Source: Kuschelorhynchus macadamiae
Taxonomy: Eukaryota; Arthropoda; Insecta; Coleoptera; Curculionidae
Reading direction: 5' to 3'
NCBI GenBank assembly: GCA_030620095.1
Contig: JAUTXW010000546.1
Location: forward strand, 161,319 to 225,318
DNA length: 64,000 bases
Part shown: in pieces, positions 57,201-64,000 of the stretch
Layout: every line of letters starts with the position of its first letter
How positions within the stretch are numbered: the stretch's first letter is position 1
The notes under the pieces: model-generated
What the model was told of the DNA's origin: nothing
Database searches by the model: none
What the model saw: the letters and a program-made list of their open reading frames with translations, nothing else
Position numbers and translations under genes: made by a program

Positions 57201-58176
57201 AACAATGTTTGGAACATGGACTCAAGTTAACTAAAGTTCATAGAGTTTTACAGTTTTCTCAATCTGATTGGTTGAAAAAATATATAGACTTGAATTCAAG
57301 ATTAAGAAATGATTCAAAGAATGAATTTGATCGTAATACTTACAAGTTGGCAAATAATAGTATTTATGGCAAGACTATGGAAAATGTTGATAGGAGAATT
57401 GACGTAAGACTTGTTACAGAGTGGGAAAAAAATAGAAGAAAAGATGGTGCTGAGAATTTAATTGCAAAACCATATTTCAAGGACTTAACAATATTTTCTG
57501 AAAACTTGGTAGCTATTCAAATGCAAAAGATTCAAGTTACTTACAATAAACCAATATATGTAGGCTTCTCAATATTAGATATATCTAAAACTGTCATGTA
57601 TGATTTCTTTTATAATTTTTTAAAACCTCTTTATCAGGAAAATATTTCACTTTTATACACCGATACCGATTCGTTCATTTTAGAAGTCACAACTCCAAAT
57701 ATTTATTCTGACATGATAAAAAATATTCACAAATTTGACACATCTAATTATGAATTTAATAATATTCATGAAATGCCTATTACAAAGTCAGTTATAGGAA
57801 AATTCAAAGATGAATATGCTGGTGAACCCATTACTGCTTTCTTTGGTACTGGAGCAAAAGCATATTGTATTAAAACGGAAAACAGTTTAACAAAAAAAGC
57901 AAAAGGTGTTAAAAAAGTGCAATTAAAAAGCAGTTGGATTTTATTCATTATAAAGATGTTGTTGAAAATCATTCTAAAACCTTTTGTTCAATGTATGTTT
58001 TTCGATCTAGACAACATACAATTTTTACAGAGTTAATTAATAAATTGGCTTTGAGTTCCGAAGATGATAAGCGGTATAAAATTCCCTATAGTTTTAATAC
58101 ATTAGCTTGGGGACACCAAGATATTGCTTTGTATCAATGGAATGCAGAACATGAAGATTTAGATATATTTATGTAG
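54244..58176 (+). pseudogene. polB: Polinton DNA polymerase B, two introns, two lesions
   Basis: Protein-primed-type family B polymerase that replicates the element. Exon 1 (54,244-54,391) has a C2H2 finger (CVTCNKVFTRKDNLLRHIKKH). Exon 2 (54,465-54,917) has a second finger (CKEC...HLRSSVH). Exon 3 starts at 54,984. Both introns (73 and 66 bp) are GT-AG and keep the frame. Exon 3 shows exonuclease motifs DFE (about 55,690), HNLRNYDSH (about 56,120) and YSDVYLLSD (about 56,600). It also has an endonuclease VII-like CHICNKPL...CHITGLYRG block (about 55,990-56,090), and polymerase motifs DATNLYGYAM, KLANNSIYGKT and YTDTDS (about 57,655). Damage: an in-frame TAA at 56,723-56,725 inside the conserved PGL.W.A block, and a one-base loss near 57,925-57,933, after which the tail continues in another frame to 58,176. 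Otherwise all motifs are intact, so decay is recent. Confidence 0.9.
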
Positions 58177-58242
58177 ATATTATAAGGTATTTAAATTTGT
58201 TGTTTTTGAAACCAAAGTTAGTCTTCATAAGTCTTTCACAAA

Positions 58243-58614
58243 ATGTGCATAGAAACTTTTGACAAACAAATTGATAACAGTTATTTTAAAACATATGAAA
58301 AACGACTTTCCACTTTTAAAAAATGGAAAGGAAAATTGAGACCAGAAGTGTTAGCTGGAGCTGGCTTTTACTATACTTCAATCAATGATATTTGTAAATG
58401 TTTTTATTGTGGTATTGAAATTTTTGATTGGTTAAGTTATGATGATCCTATTGTGGAGCATAAGAAATTTGCTAGGAATTGTGATTTAAATAACTGTTTA
58501 TGGAAAAATAGGAATCGAATAATTGTAACCATTCAAAATAAGTCTTCAAGCTACACATTTTATATAGTATTATTAATATCCTTATTTATGAACTTTTACA
58601 TATATTTAAATTAA
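58243..58614 (+). CDS. BIR-domain (IAP-like) protein with C-terminal membrane segment
   Basis: A 123-aa protein with one clear BIR domain (about residues 18-85): Arg21 and F25..W28 at the start, GFYYTSINDICKCFYCG, W63, DDP at 67-69, EH at 72-73 and C80. Zinc ligands C53, C56, H73 and C80 are all present. BIR domains of inhibitor-of-apoptosis proteins bind caspases or IAP-binding motifs. After the BIR the chain ends in a hydrophobic segment (about 104-121, IVLLISLFMNFYIYL), predicting a tail-anchored protein; cellular IAPs do not usually have this. There is no RING in this protein. The gene lies 66 bp after the polymerase on the same strand, with an intact frame and its own ATG. Likely role: blocking cell death during element or virus replication (inference). 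Confidence 0.85.
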   Translation: MCIETFDKQIDNSYFKTYEKRLSTFKKWKGKLRPEVLAGAGFYYTSINDICKCFYCGIEIFDWLSYDDPIVEHKKFARNCDLNNCLWKNRNRIIVTIQNKSSSYTFYIVLLISLFMNFYIYLN

Positions 58615-58712
58615 GTATTTTATTGTTATTTTTTTACAACTGCTTTTGCTTTCGTGGTGAAAGTATCTGCTTAATGTTAATAAATTTGGAATATAATTAT
58701 TAATTTGTTTTA

Positions 58713-59180
58713 ATGACTATCAGTAGATCTCAATTTATTCTTCTTTATTTTATTTTCCAAAATGTTTTTTATGTTCATCATCCCCCTGGCGTAACACAGT
58801 GTGAAATATGTTTTTCTAATAAAACAGACGTCACTCTAAGTAAATATTGTAAATTTATGAAAATTGGATTAATTAACAATAGTACAATTAGTTGGATGGA
58901 ACGAATAAATGGAAATGAAAATGCAAGTAAATTTTTTAAAATTTTGTATCATTATCCAAATCGATCTATTTTTGATACAAATTGGATAGAAAGGTTAGAG
59001 TTTAAAAATAATCAGTTACAAATTTTAACCCCCAACTGTACCAATTATTATGACGGATTCAAAAATTATTACTTTTCCATCATTAGTGTTACATTAAACT
59101 TTGCATTATTTTTATACATTACCATTTTAATTATTTATCTTTATTACAAATTTCAAACTGGAAATCTATTTTTTCATTAA
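58713..59180 (+). CDS. Predicted type I membrane glycoprotein, unknown family
   Basis: A 155-aa protein with a hydrophobic N-terminal segment (about residues 7-21, FILLYFIFQNVFYV) that looks like a signal peptide. An ectodomain of about 100 residues follows, then a strong transmembrane segment at about 120-146, then a short tail (KFQTGNLFFH). The ectodomain has four Cys (30, 33, 46, 109) and six N-glycosylation sequons (N36, N55, N56, N70, N83, N108), unusually dense. No homologue is recognised. It sits between the BIR gene and conserved Polinton small genes, same strand, intact. Possible roles are a surface or envelope-type protein or a secreted-pathway immune modulator; neither is shown by the sequence. 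Confidence 0.7.
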   Translation: MTISRSQFILLYFIFQNVFYVHHPPGVTQCEICFSNKTDVTLSKYCKFMKIGLINNSTISWMERINGNENASKFFKILYHYPNRSIFDTNWIERLEFKNNQLQILTPNCTNYYDGFKNYYFSIISVTLNFALFLYITILIIYLYYKFQTGNLFFH

Positions 59181-59245
59181 TCCATTTTAATCAAAACTTT
59201 AAAGAAAGTGGGGATGAGAATATTTAAGTACAAGAATAACACAAT

Positions 59246-59956
59246 ATGTTTCAGTCTCGTTTAGTCATTATGAACAACGCCGTGGTTCATAAACCTTTGG
59301 AAACGCTTCTTAATTCAAAAATTTATTTTTTAAATAATTCTTTGTCAAAATTTGTTCTTGTTGGCATTAGTTTAAATGATTTTTCTCCAAAAATTGTAAT
59401 TGGTGGAAAAACTGGATTTTCAATCGCACTAACCGAAGAAAATTGGAAAGACATTTGTGTTCATCAAGGAATTATTGTAAACAATTTCTACTTTCCTCAA
59501 GTTGATTAAACCAGTGTGAATATAAACAACATTCATCTGCAGGTTCAGAAAATAAATGACACCCCTGTTCTACAAATTACAAAAGGCCCACACTTCATAT
59601 ACTTAGGACAAGAGTCTTTGGACAATTTGTGGCGATTAAAGGAAATTATTGATTATAGATTATCTATACTTAAAAGGCAAGAATTCAATACATATTTCAA
59701 AATATTTCAAAATAATATTTCATCTGATTGTGGCGACTTGTGTACGCATGTTTATAATATAATAAGTCCAACAGAAAATCCTAACAGTTAAAATGTTTCA
59801 ACTATGATGGAATTACTTGCTTTATATCCTGAACAAATGGAAAACAAATTGAAGCAAAATGGAACAAAACGAAAATATTACGAAGAAAACAATGAAAATG
59901 GATCAAAAAGAAAATATTACGAAGAAAACAATATCTTTTCTGGAAGAGAACAATAA
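59246..59956 (+). pseudogene. Conserved Maverick small protein with two in-frame TAA codons
   Basis: One reading frame runs 59,246-59,956 and is interrupted only by TAA at 59,507-59,509 and TAA at 59,789-59,791. The first part (87 codons) includes ISLNDFSPKIVIGGKTGFSI. The second includes VLQITKGPHFIYLGQESLDN and LKEIIDYRLSILKRQEF. The last includes MMELLALYPEQMENKL and ends in a duplicated KRKYYEENN segment. From memory these blocks occur together in one protein of insect Mavericks, which supports a single damaged gene over separate genes. The function is unknown. The duplicated end comes from a 39-bp tandem repeat (about 59,849-59,926). Confidence 0.65.
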
Positions 59957-60146
59957 GGTGCATGTGTTAGTGAAGTGGAGCTTTGCTTACAGACAAGCCC
60001 GTAGGAGTAACTTTCAGATGTGGTACTTAGATAGACTCCGTTTTGAAAAAAGAATAAATGATTGTAAACTTATTCTAGATTCGATATTATCTGAGGAACA
60101 TAGAAATAAAATATATTTTACACGTTTTAATAAAAATTGTATTTGA
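59859..60146 (+). CDS. 95-aa protein overlapping the previous gene, unknown
   Basis: An ATG-started frame of 95 codons overlaps the end of the preceding gene in another frame. Its N-terminal 25 residues come from the 39-bp tandem repeat (NENITKK twice). The rest is independent: VHVLVKWSFAYRQARRSN, FQMWYLDRLRFEKRINDC and ILDSILSEEHRNKIYF, a helical, basic and aromatic sequence. I recognise no family. The true start could be later than the repeat. It ends 148 bp before the convergent integrase gene. Confidence 0.4.
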   Translation: MEQNENITKKTMKMDQKENITKKTISFLEENNKVHVLVKWSFAYRQARRSNFQMWYLDRLRFEKRINDCKLILDSILSEEHRNKIYFTRFNKNCI

Positions 60147-60294
60147 TGTTTTACTTAATAAAATTTTAGTTTAGTAAATGTGAATTTTATTTGAAATTAA
60201 TTAGCACATTAAGACTTTGTAATTTGTATCAGCTAAAGCATAAAGTGAGGAACAGAAATAAAACAAATTTAACTAAAATTTAATTTCAATTTAA
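60147..60294. terminator. Convergent 3' ends with poly(A)-type signals
   Basis: The gap between the plus-strand block and the minus-strand integrase is AT-rich with AATAAA-type sequences on the plus strand (60,157-60,165, 60,256-60,262). It probably serves as 3' UTR for both directions. Confidence 0.35.
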
Positions 60295-61227
60295 TTAAAC
60301 AATATTTTTTTTATCAATCCATGTATTATATTTTTTATCAAGTCCTAACCATTTCACATAAACTTTGTTTCCTTTCCTTCTCAAAATCTTCTCAATAAGA
60401 TACACATCGGTATGCTTTACTTTTAGTAATTCTTGCTCATAAAAACCACCCAGAATGTCCTGATTATCTTCGTCTTGAATTAAATATGTCCAAGGGTTTG
60501 TCATCTTAACTTCTTTAATGTGGAATATCTCATTTGACCAATTTGGTGTGTAACCTTTTGAAAATGCCTCTCGATGCTTGCTTATTCGTACGTGATCACC
60601 CACTTTAAACTTTGGAGATTTTATATCTAACGTTTTAGCATGAGTAAATGCAGATTTCAAGATTCTATTTTCATTTGTTTTATTTACTTGTTTTGGCTTC
60701 ATTCCTATGGAAGAATGTTTTGTATTGTTATAATCTTTTACAATATCCGCTAATATATTAAACCATTTGTAATTTCCTTGAATGCTAAATATTTTCCACA
60801 TATTATTCTTTAAAGTCCTGTTCACTCTTTCTACTATACTCGCTTTCAAATTGGAAAACGTGCTATAATGGTTAATTCGAAATTGTTGCATCAAATTTTG
60901 AAAATTTACATTGAAAAACTCTCTTCCTCTATCCGTTTGCAAGTTTTTTGGTGGAGTTTTTGCACTGATTAATATTTTTTTCATTGCCGCTGTTACGTCT
61001 TTTCCAGATTTAGATTTTAACGGTTCGGCCCAAACATACTTAGAAAATACATTTATGGTAATCAAGATATATTTAAATCCCTTATTAAATTTGGCATAGG
61101 GTAACATTTCAACCAAATCAGCTTGAAAAAGATCATTTAACCCTTTCACTACCACCCTTCTGCGTTTGTAGTTTTTTCTAGCAGGTTTATGTAATTCATT
61201 AACGACTTGCTGTTTAACGGTTGCCAT
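60295..61227 (-). CDS. int: Polinton integrase with chromodomain
   Basis: An intact 310-aa retroviral-type integrase that would insert the element DNA into the genome. Catalytic residues are D37 (FQADLVEM), D99 (LQTDRGREFF) and E133 (KASIVERVNRTLK), with 33 residues between the last two. A barrel-like region with FKVGDHVRISKHREAF follows (about 207-222). The C-terminus is a chromodomain (about 274-310: YLIEKILRRKGNKVYVKWLG and TWIDKKN), which in other integrases directs insertion to modified histones. The start is the first ATG (61,225-61,227), 41 bp downstream of the coiled-coil gene on the same strand. No lesion is seen. Length is somewhat short because no N-terminal zinc-binding HHCC can be read; only a basic N-terminus (ARKNYKRRR) is present. 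Confidence 0.93.
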   Translation of the reverse strand: MATVKQQVVNELHKPARKNYKRRRVVVKGLNDLFQADLVEMLPYAKFNKGFKYILITINVFSKYVWAEPLKSKSGKDVTAAMKKILISAKTPPKNLQTDRGREFFNVNFQNLMQQFRINHYSTFSNLKASIVERVNRTLKNNMWKIFSIQGNYKWFNILADIVKDYNNTKHSSIGMKPKQVNKTNENRILKSAFTHAKTLDIKSPKFKVGDHVRISKHREAFSKGYTPNWSNEIFHIKEVKMTNPWTYLIQDEDNQDILGGFYEQELLKVKHTDVYLIEKILRRKGNKVYVKWLGLDKKYNTWIDKKNIV

Positions 61228-61268
61228 GACAACAAACTTGTTTATTCAATTTTAAGGAAGTTCACTTT

Positions 61269-62009
61269 CTATGTTTTGTAATAATTCGAAATATAACTTT
61301 TATATGTTTTTTCCCATTCATTCAATTTATCAATTTGTATTGTATAACTTTTTTCATTTAAAATTTTACTAATTTTAGTAATCTCCTTTTCTAACGTATT
61401 AAAGGATTTTTTTATCTCTCCAGTTAAGAAAGTAGTTGATCTACTATCACTATTTTTTAATTCCTCCTCTGTTTTATTTAATTCTTGTTCTAATTTCTTA
61501 ATTACACTGGACATTATATTTTCCAAGGAAATATATTGTTGATTTTCTTCCAAAGTGAGTTGGTCAATTGTTCTACTGTTAAGAATGCTATTTTGATTTC
61601 TTTTTTTTTCATCATCTAACCTTTTTATAAAAGTTCTTAATTGTTTAATTTTTTCCTTGTGTTTTTCAATTATTACTTCTCTTATATTTGTTTCCATTAT
61701 TTTATTAATTTTGTTGATATCATCACTTAATTTTTTGTCTTCCTTTTTAACATGTTCATTTAAAAATTGCAAATCTTTACTTATTTGATTTAGCGTTAGC
61801 AACTGTTTATTAACGTTTTCAATTGAGGTATAGCATCCTTTAATCTGGTTTTCATACTTTAAAAAATTTTCATCAAAAACCTTAAGCTTTTTAGCAAAGA
61901 TTTCATTATTTGTTTCATTTTCACCTAATCTCCTTTTTAAATTATTAATGTCACTTATTCTCTCTTGAGTTTGTTTTGAAATATGGCGTCCAAATTTATC
62001 AACTGTCAT
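61269..62009 (-). CDS. Coiled-coil Polinton protein
   Basis: A 246-aa protein beginning MTVDKFGRHIS, a start that I recall as conserved among Maverick coiled-coil proteins (M.VDKFGR). The rest is predicted to be almost all helical with long heptad patterns: ISDINNLKRRL, LLTLNQISKDLQFLNEHVKK, IKQLRTFIKRLDDEKK and EQELNKTEEELKN. No catalytic motif is seen. A structural virion or fibre-like role is plausible by analogy but unproven. The frame is intact and lies 49 bp after the DUF8207-like gene and 41 bp before the integrase. Confidence 0.75.
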   Translation of the reverse strand: MTVDKFGRHISKQTQERISDINNLKRRLGENETNNEIFAKKLKVFDENFLKYENQIKGCYTSIENVNKQLLTLNQISKDLQFLNEHVKKEDKKLSDDINKINKIMETNIREVIIEKHKEKIKQLRTFIKRLDDEKKRNQNSILNSRTIDQLTLEENQQYISLENIMSSVIKKLEQELNKTEEELKNSDSRSTTFLTGEIKKSFNTLEKEITKISKILNEKSYTIQIDKLNEWEKTYKSYISNYYKT

Positions 62010-62058
62010 GTTGAGCTTTCATTAAACAATAAATATGATTATATTTGATAGCTGTTAT

Positions 62059-63198
62059 TTATAGTATGACTTTATCTTCTCTTAATTCTTCAATAATAGA
62101 GATAATCTCGTTACTATGAGCATTATTTCCCGCATCACTTGATGAAATTAATAAACGTAGCCTATCAACAATTTCGTTAACATTATTCCAGTATACATAG
62201 TCTGTATTTGATCTGTTTGTTTTCAAAATTAATCCCTTTCCTGTAGATTTGGCTCTAGTTGTTCTAAACGGAGGTTTTGGTTTGTTAAATGCTGTAACTA
62301 ATCTTGGCAAGGTTTTTGTCTTTGTAATCCCCTTTCTTTGTAAATATGGTCCTATTATTGTAACATATTTGTGTGATGTATTTCCTTGAACTTGTTCATT
62401 TGAATCAAAATTCCTACTATATACATTTGTTTTAGCTAGAATGTTCATGTAATTATCTAAATCTTCCTTCTTATAACCTTTCGGTTCTTTTTTGAAAAGC
62501 AATTCGTATAAACCTGGCGTGCCTGTGTACGTTATTCCTCCCACTTTAATGTCTTTTCCAATAATTTCTACCGGTATCTGTGTTAAACCAAAAGAAAACT
62601 TATCCGTTTCGAGGTCATGAACTATTCCATAATAATGGTCAAATTTATGTTGTGTATCTTTCACACCCTCATCAATATATGATCTGGGTAATTCATGAAA
62701 ATCTGCTAAGTAATCTTTATATGATGGTGTACCAACATAGGTTTGAATTGTTTTTCTAGTTTGTTCCAATATGTCTGACAAGTTTAAATTTGTTGTTGTG
62801 TCACTAGAAGGATCTGAAGTTTCTGCTATAACAGTTGATGACAATGGTTGTACTACAGGAGAGGAAGAAGTGATACTACTGTCATTTAAAAATGTTGGTA
62901 GTTCTGTAGGGAGTGACGGAGTTTTTCCTGTTTTCTGAATATTTTTCGTCGGAGTTGATGTTTTATAAAGCTTTGTAGGTGTTTTGAAATCTTCATACTT
63001 TGAAACTCTTTCTTCTTTTAAATCGAATGGTTCGGATTTACCAATACTTGAAATTAGCTGTTTAAGTGGTTGTGTTATTGGTCTATAAGTTTGTTCTAAT
63101 TCGGACTGAGCAGTAGAAGTAGCTAATTTCAAGCTTTGATATTTCTGCTTCACGGCTTGTCTCGATCTTATTAATTCTCGAGCTAAACGTTTATCCAT
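62059..63198 (-). CDS. DUF8207-like Polinton protein
   Basis: I start it at the ATG at 63,196-63,198 (MDKRLARELIRSRQAV), giving 379 aa; the frame is open 9 bases further without an ATG. The N-terminal 160 residues are Ser/Thr/Pro-rich and probably disordered. The conserved C-terminal domain has FSFGLTQIPVEIIGKDI, VGGITYTGTPGLYELLF and DYVYWNNVNEIVDRLRLL. From memory this matches the DUF8207 family seen in arthropod Mavericks. Its function is unknown, perhaps a minor virion protein. Its start overlaps the end of the ATPase gene by 8 bp, showing tight viral-style packing. The frame is intact. Confidence 0.8.
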   Translation of the reverse strand: MDKRLARELIRSRQAVKQKYQSLKLATSTAQSELEQTYRPITQPLKQLISSIGKSEPFDLKEERVSKYEDFKTPTKLYKTSTPTKNIQKTGKTPSLPTELPTFLNDSSITSSSPVVQPLSSTVIAETSDPSSDTTTNLNLSDILEQTRKTIQTYVGTPSYKDYLADFHELPRSYIDEGVKDTQHKFDHYYGIVHDLETDKFSFGLTQIPVEIIGKDIKVGGITYTGTPGLYELLFKKEPKGYKKEDLDNYMNILAKTNVYSRNFDSNEQVQGNTSHKYVTIIGPYLQRKGITKTKTLPRLVTAFNKPKPPFRTTRAKSTGKGLILKTNRSNTDYVYWNNVNEIVDRLRLLISSSDAGNNAHSNEIISIIEELREDKVIL

Positions 63199-63937
63199 GC
63201 TGTACAAGTTTTAAATGAAATAAAACTGCAAATTTTTTACTTTTATAAATATATAAAGGAATCGAATTTACTCCATATCTGCCGTGATTTACTTCACAAT
63301 CTTTGTCAATTACAAGAAAGCCATATGGATCCATCCAACAGTTAGCACAAATATTTTTAAACTGATCAAATGTCATATCTAATATACAGTGGTCATTATA
63401 TATATGTTTTAAACTCAAACAGTCCTGTTTAAATAAAATTAATAAGTTTGCATTTTCTCGAATTAGACGTTTAAGGATTGAGGAATATCCTTGAAAAATA
63501 AAAAAACAATCGGTGTTTCTATGCCTTCCATGCGTGAAATAGTCCCTAATAATAGATTGATTATGACAAGGAATATCTTCAAAAATGATAACGGAATTTG
63601 GCTTTATCTCATGAGGTGAAATAATGTTCTCATCGCTATCATATTCAAAGTATCCAATTTCTTTCATAGGTTTTAACAACTTTCTTAAATATTCATATTT
63701 TGGTTGATCTAATGACTTTGAATAAACATAGACATTTTCAAACCTAATTCCATTTGGATGCTCGAGCAGTGTAAGCATAACGTTGGTTTTACCGCTACCA
63801 CTGCAACCAACTATAAGCCCTCTTTTTGAACCACCGCAAAATAAGTCACCAGGCTTTCTCAACTGTTTACTTAAAATTTTTTCATCATGATTATTTACTG
63901 CTAATGAGAATTTTTGTTTTTCAATCCTGACTCTTAA
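63191..63937 (-). CDS. FtsK/HerA-type packaging ATPase, no visible ATG
   Basis: A P-loop ATPase that in Polintons and related viruses pumps DNA into capsids. Walker A is GCSGSGKT (63,808-63,785) and Walker B is SVIIFEDI (about 63,592-63,570). The frame also holds YSKSLDQPKYEYLRKLL and DYFTHGRHRNTDCFFIFQ. The open frame extends upstream to a TGA at 63,938-63,940, but there is no ATG between that stop and the P loop; the first in-frame Met lies after Walker A. Upstream residues IEKQKFSLAVNNHDEKILSK look coding. So the start codon is lost, or supplied by an upstream exon near or beyond the window edge. The catalytic domain is undamaged. Confidence 0.82.
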   Translation of the reverse strand, partial: LRVRIEKQKFSLAVNNHDEKILSKQLRKPGDLFCGGSKRGLIVGCSGSGKTNVMLTLLEHPNGIRFENVYVYSKSLDQPKYEYLRKLLKPMKEIGYFEYDSDENIISPHEIKPNSVIIFEDIPCHNQSIIRDYFTHGRHRNTDCFFIFQGYSSILKRLIRENANLLILFKQDCLSLKHIYNDHCILDMTFDQFKNICANCWMDPYGFLVIDKDCEVNHGRYGVNSIPLYIYKSKKFAVLFHLKLVQHG

Positions 63938-63972
63938 TCACACTATCTAGTAAATATTTTTAGCTGTAAAAG

Positions 63973-63980
63973 TATTTATA
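63973..63980 (-). promoter_or_regulatory. TATA box for the ATPase operon-like block
   Basis: On the minus strand GGTATAAATAC lies about 35 bp upstream of the opening of the ATPase frame. Its TATAAATA is identical to the octamer upstream of the RING gene. Confidence 0.4.
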
Positions 63981-64000
63981 CCAGAAAAATGTCAATGTGC

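Larger units (their letters stand above)
51361..64000. mobile_element. Polinton/Maverick (adintovirus-like) element, left part
   Basis: The diagnostic set is present: protein-primed-type DNA polymerase B, chromodomain integrase, FtsK/HerA-type packaging ATPase, and DUF8207-like and coiled-coil proteins seen in insect Mavericks. Plus-strand genes point right up to about 60.15 kb and the integrase-to-ATPase block points left, converging at 60.15-60.30 kb. Capsid and protease genes are absent and should lie right of 64,000. I could not find the left terminal inverted repeat; the left boundary is set after the LINE and is a guess. Confidence 0.85.

Noticed and set aside
56723..59791. Alternative genetic code reading TAA as sense
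   Set aside because: Many frames in the window, including intact Polinton genes, end normally at TAA, and other elements carry mixed stop types. Point mutation is simpler.

Overview
The window is a gene-poor, strongly AT-rich stretch of an animal genome, most likely an arthropod and probably an insect. I infer this from the mix of mobile elements: Tc1 and hAT DNA transposons, a TAA-targeted R4/Dong-like LINE, Penelope-like elements with a GIY-YIG endonuclease, CR1/Daphne-like LINEs and a Polinton/Maverick. Short GT-AG introns and long (TA)n tracts fit the same picture. I found no convincing host protein gene, rRNA gene or intact tRNA gene. Nearly all supported features are transposons at different stages of decay.

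Left part (1-17 kb). A decayed Penelope-like reverse transcriptase lies at 0.15-1.35 kb. A complete-looking Tc1 element with an uninterrupted DD34E transposase, 25-bp inverted repeats and a TA target duplication occupies 3.6-5.2 kb. Next come stem-loop repeats of Penelope type, a LINE RNase H tail, a head-to-head pair of tRNA-derived SINE-like repeats, and dispersed and degenerate tandem repeats. A decayed hAT transposase, a non-autonomous hAT element with an 8-bp target duplication, and a fragment resembling the N-terminal domain of a tyrosine recombinase follow.

Middle part (17-51 kb). Two direct tandem copies of an R4/Dong-like LINE carrying an OTU-protease domain sit in (TAA)n microsatellite, followed by a diverged third copy. 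A 4.8-kb DNA transposon with inverted termini and a dead transposase follows. Then come a hairpin MITE, a mariner-type relic, a 1.4-kb fold-back element with a second palindrome inside it, and a head-to-head Penelope pair with arms of about 1.45 kb. CR1/Daphne-like LINE fragments in opposite orientations end this part.

Right part (51.4-64 kb). This is the left part of a Polinton/Maverick (adintovirus-like) element that runs off the window. Plus-strand genes are a RING protein, a repeat-rich 300-aa protein, protein-primed-type DNA polymerase B with two introns, a BIR-domain membrane protein, a predicted type I membrane glycoprotein, and conserved small proteins. Minus-strand genes, packed tightly, are a packaging ATPase, a DUF8207-like protein, a coiled-coil protein and a chromodomain integrase. 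The polymerase has one in-frame TAA and one single-base frameshift, and a second gene has two in-frame TAAs, so this copy is probably no longer autonomous, although the integrase and several accessory genes are intact. The accessory block (RING, BIR-TM, glycoprotein, repeat protein, Cys-rich protein) is the least explained and most interesting content of the window.
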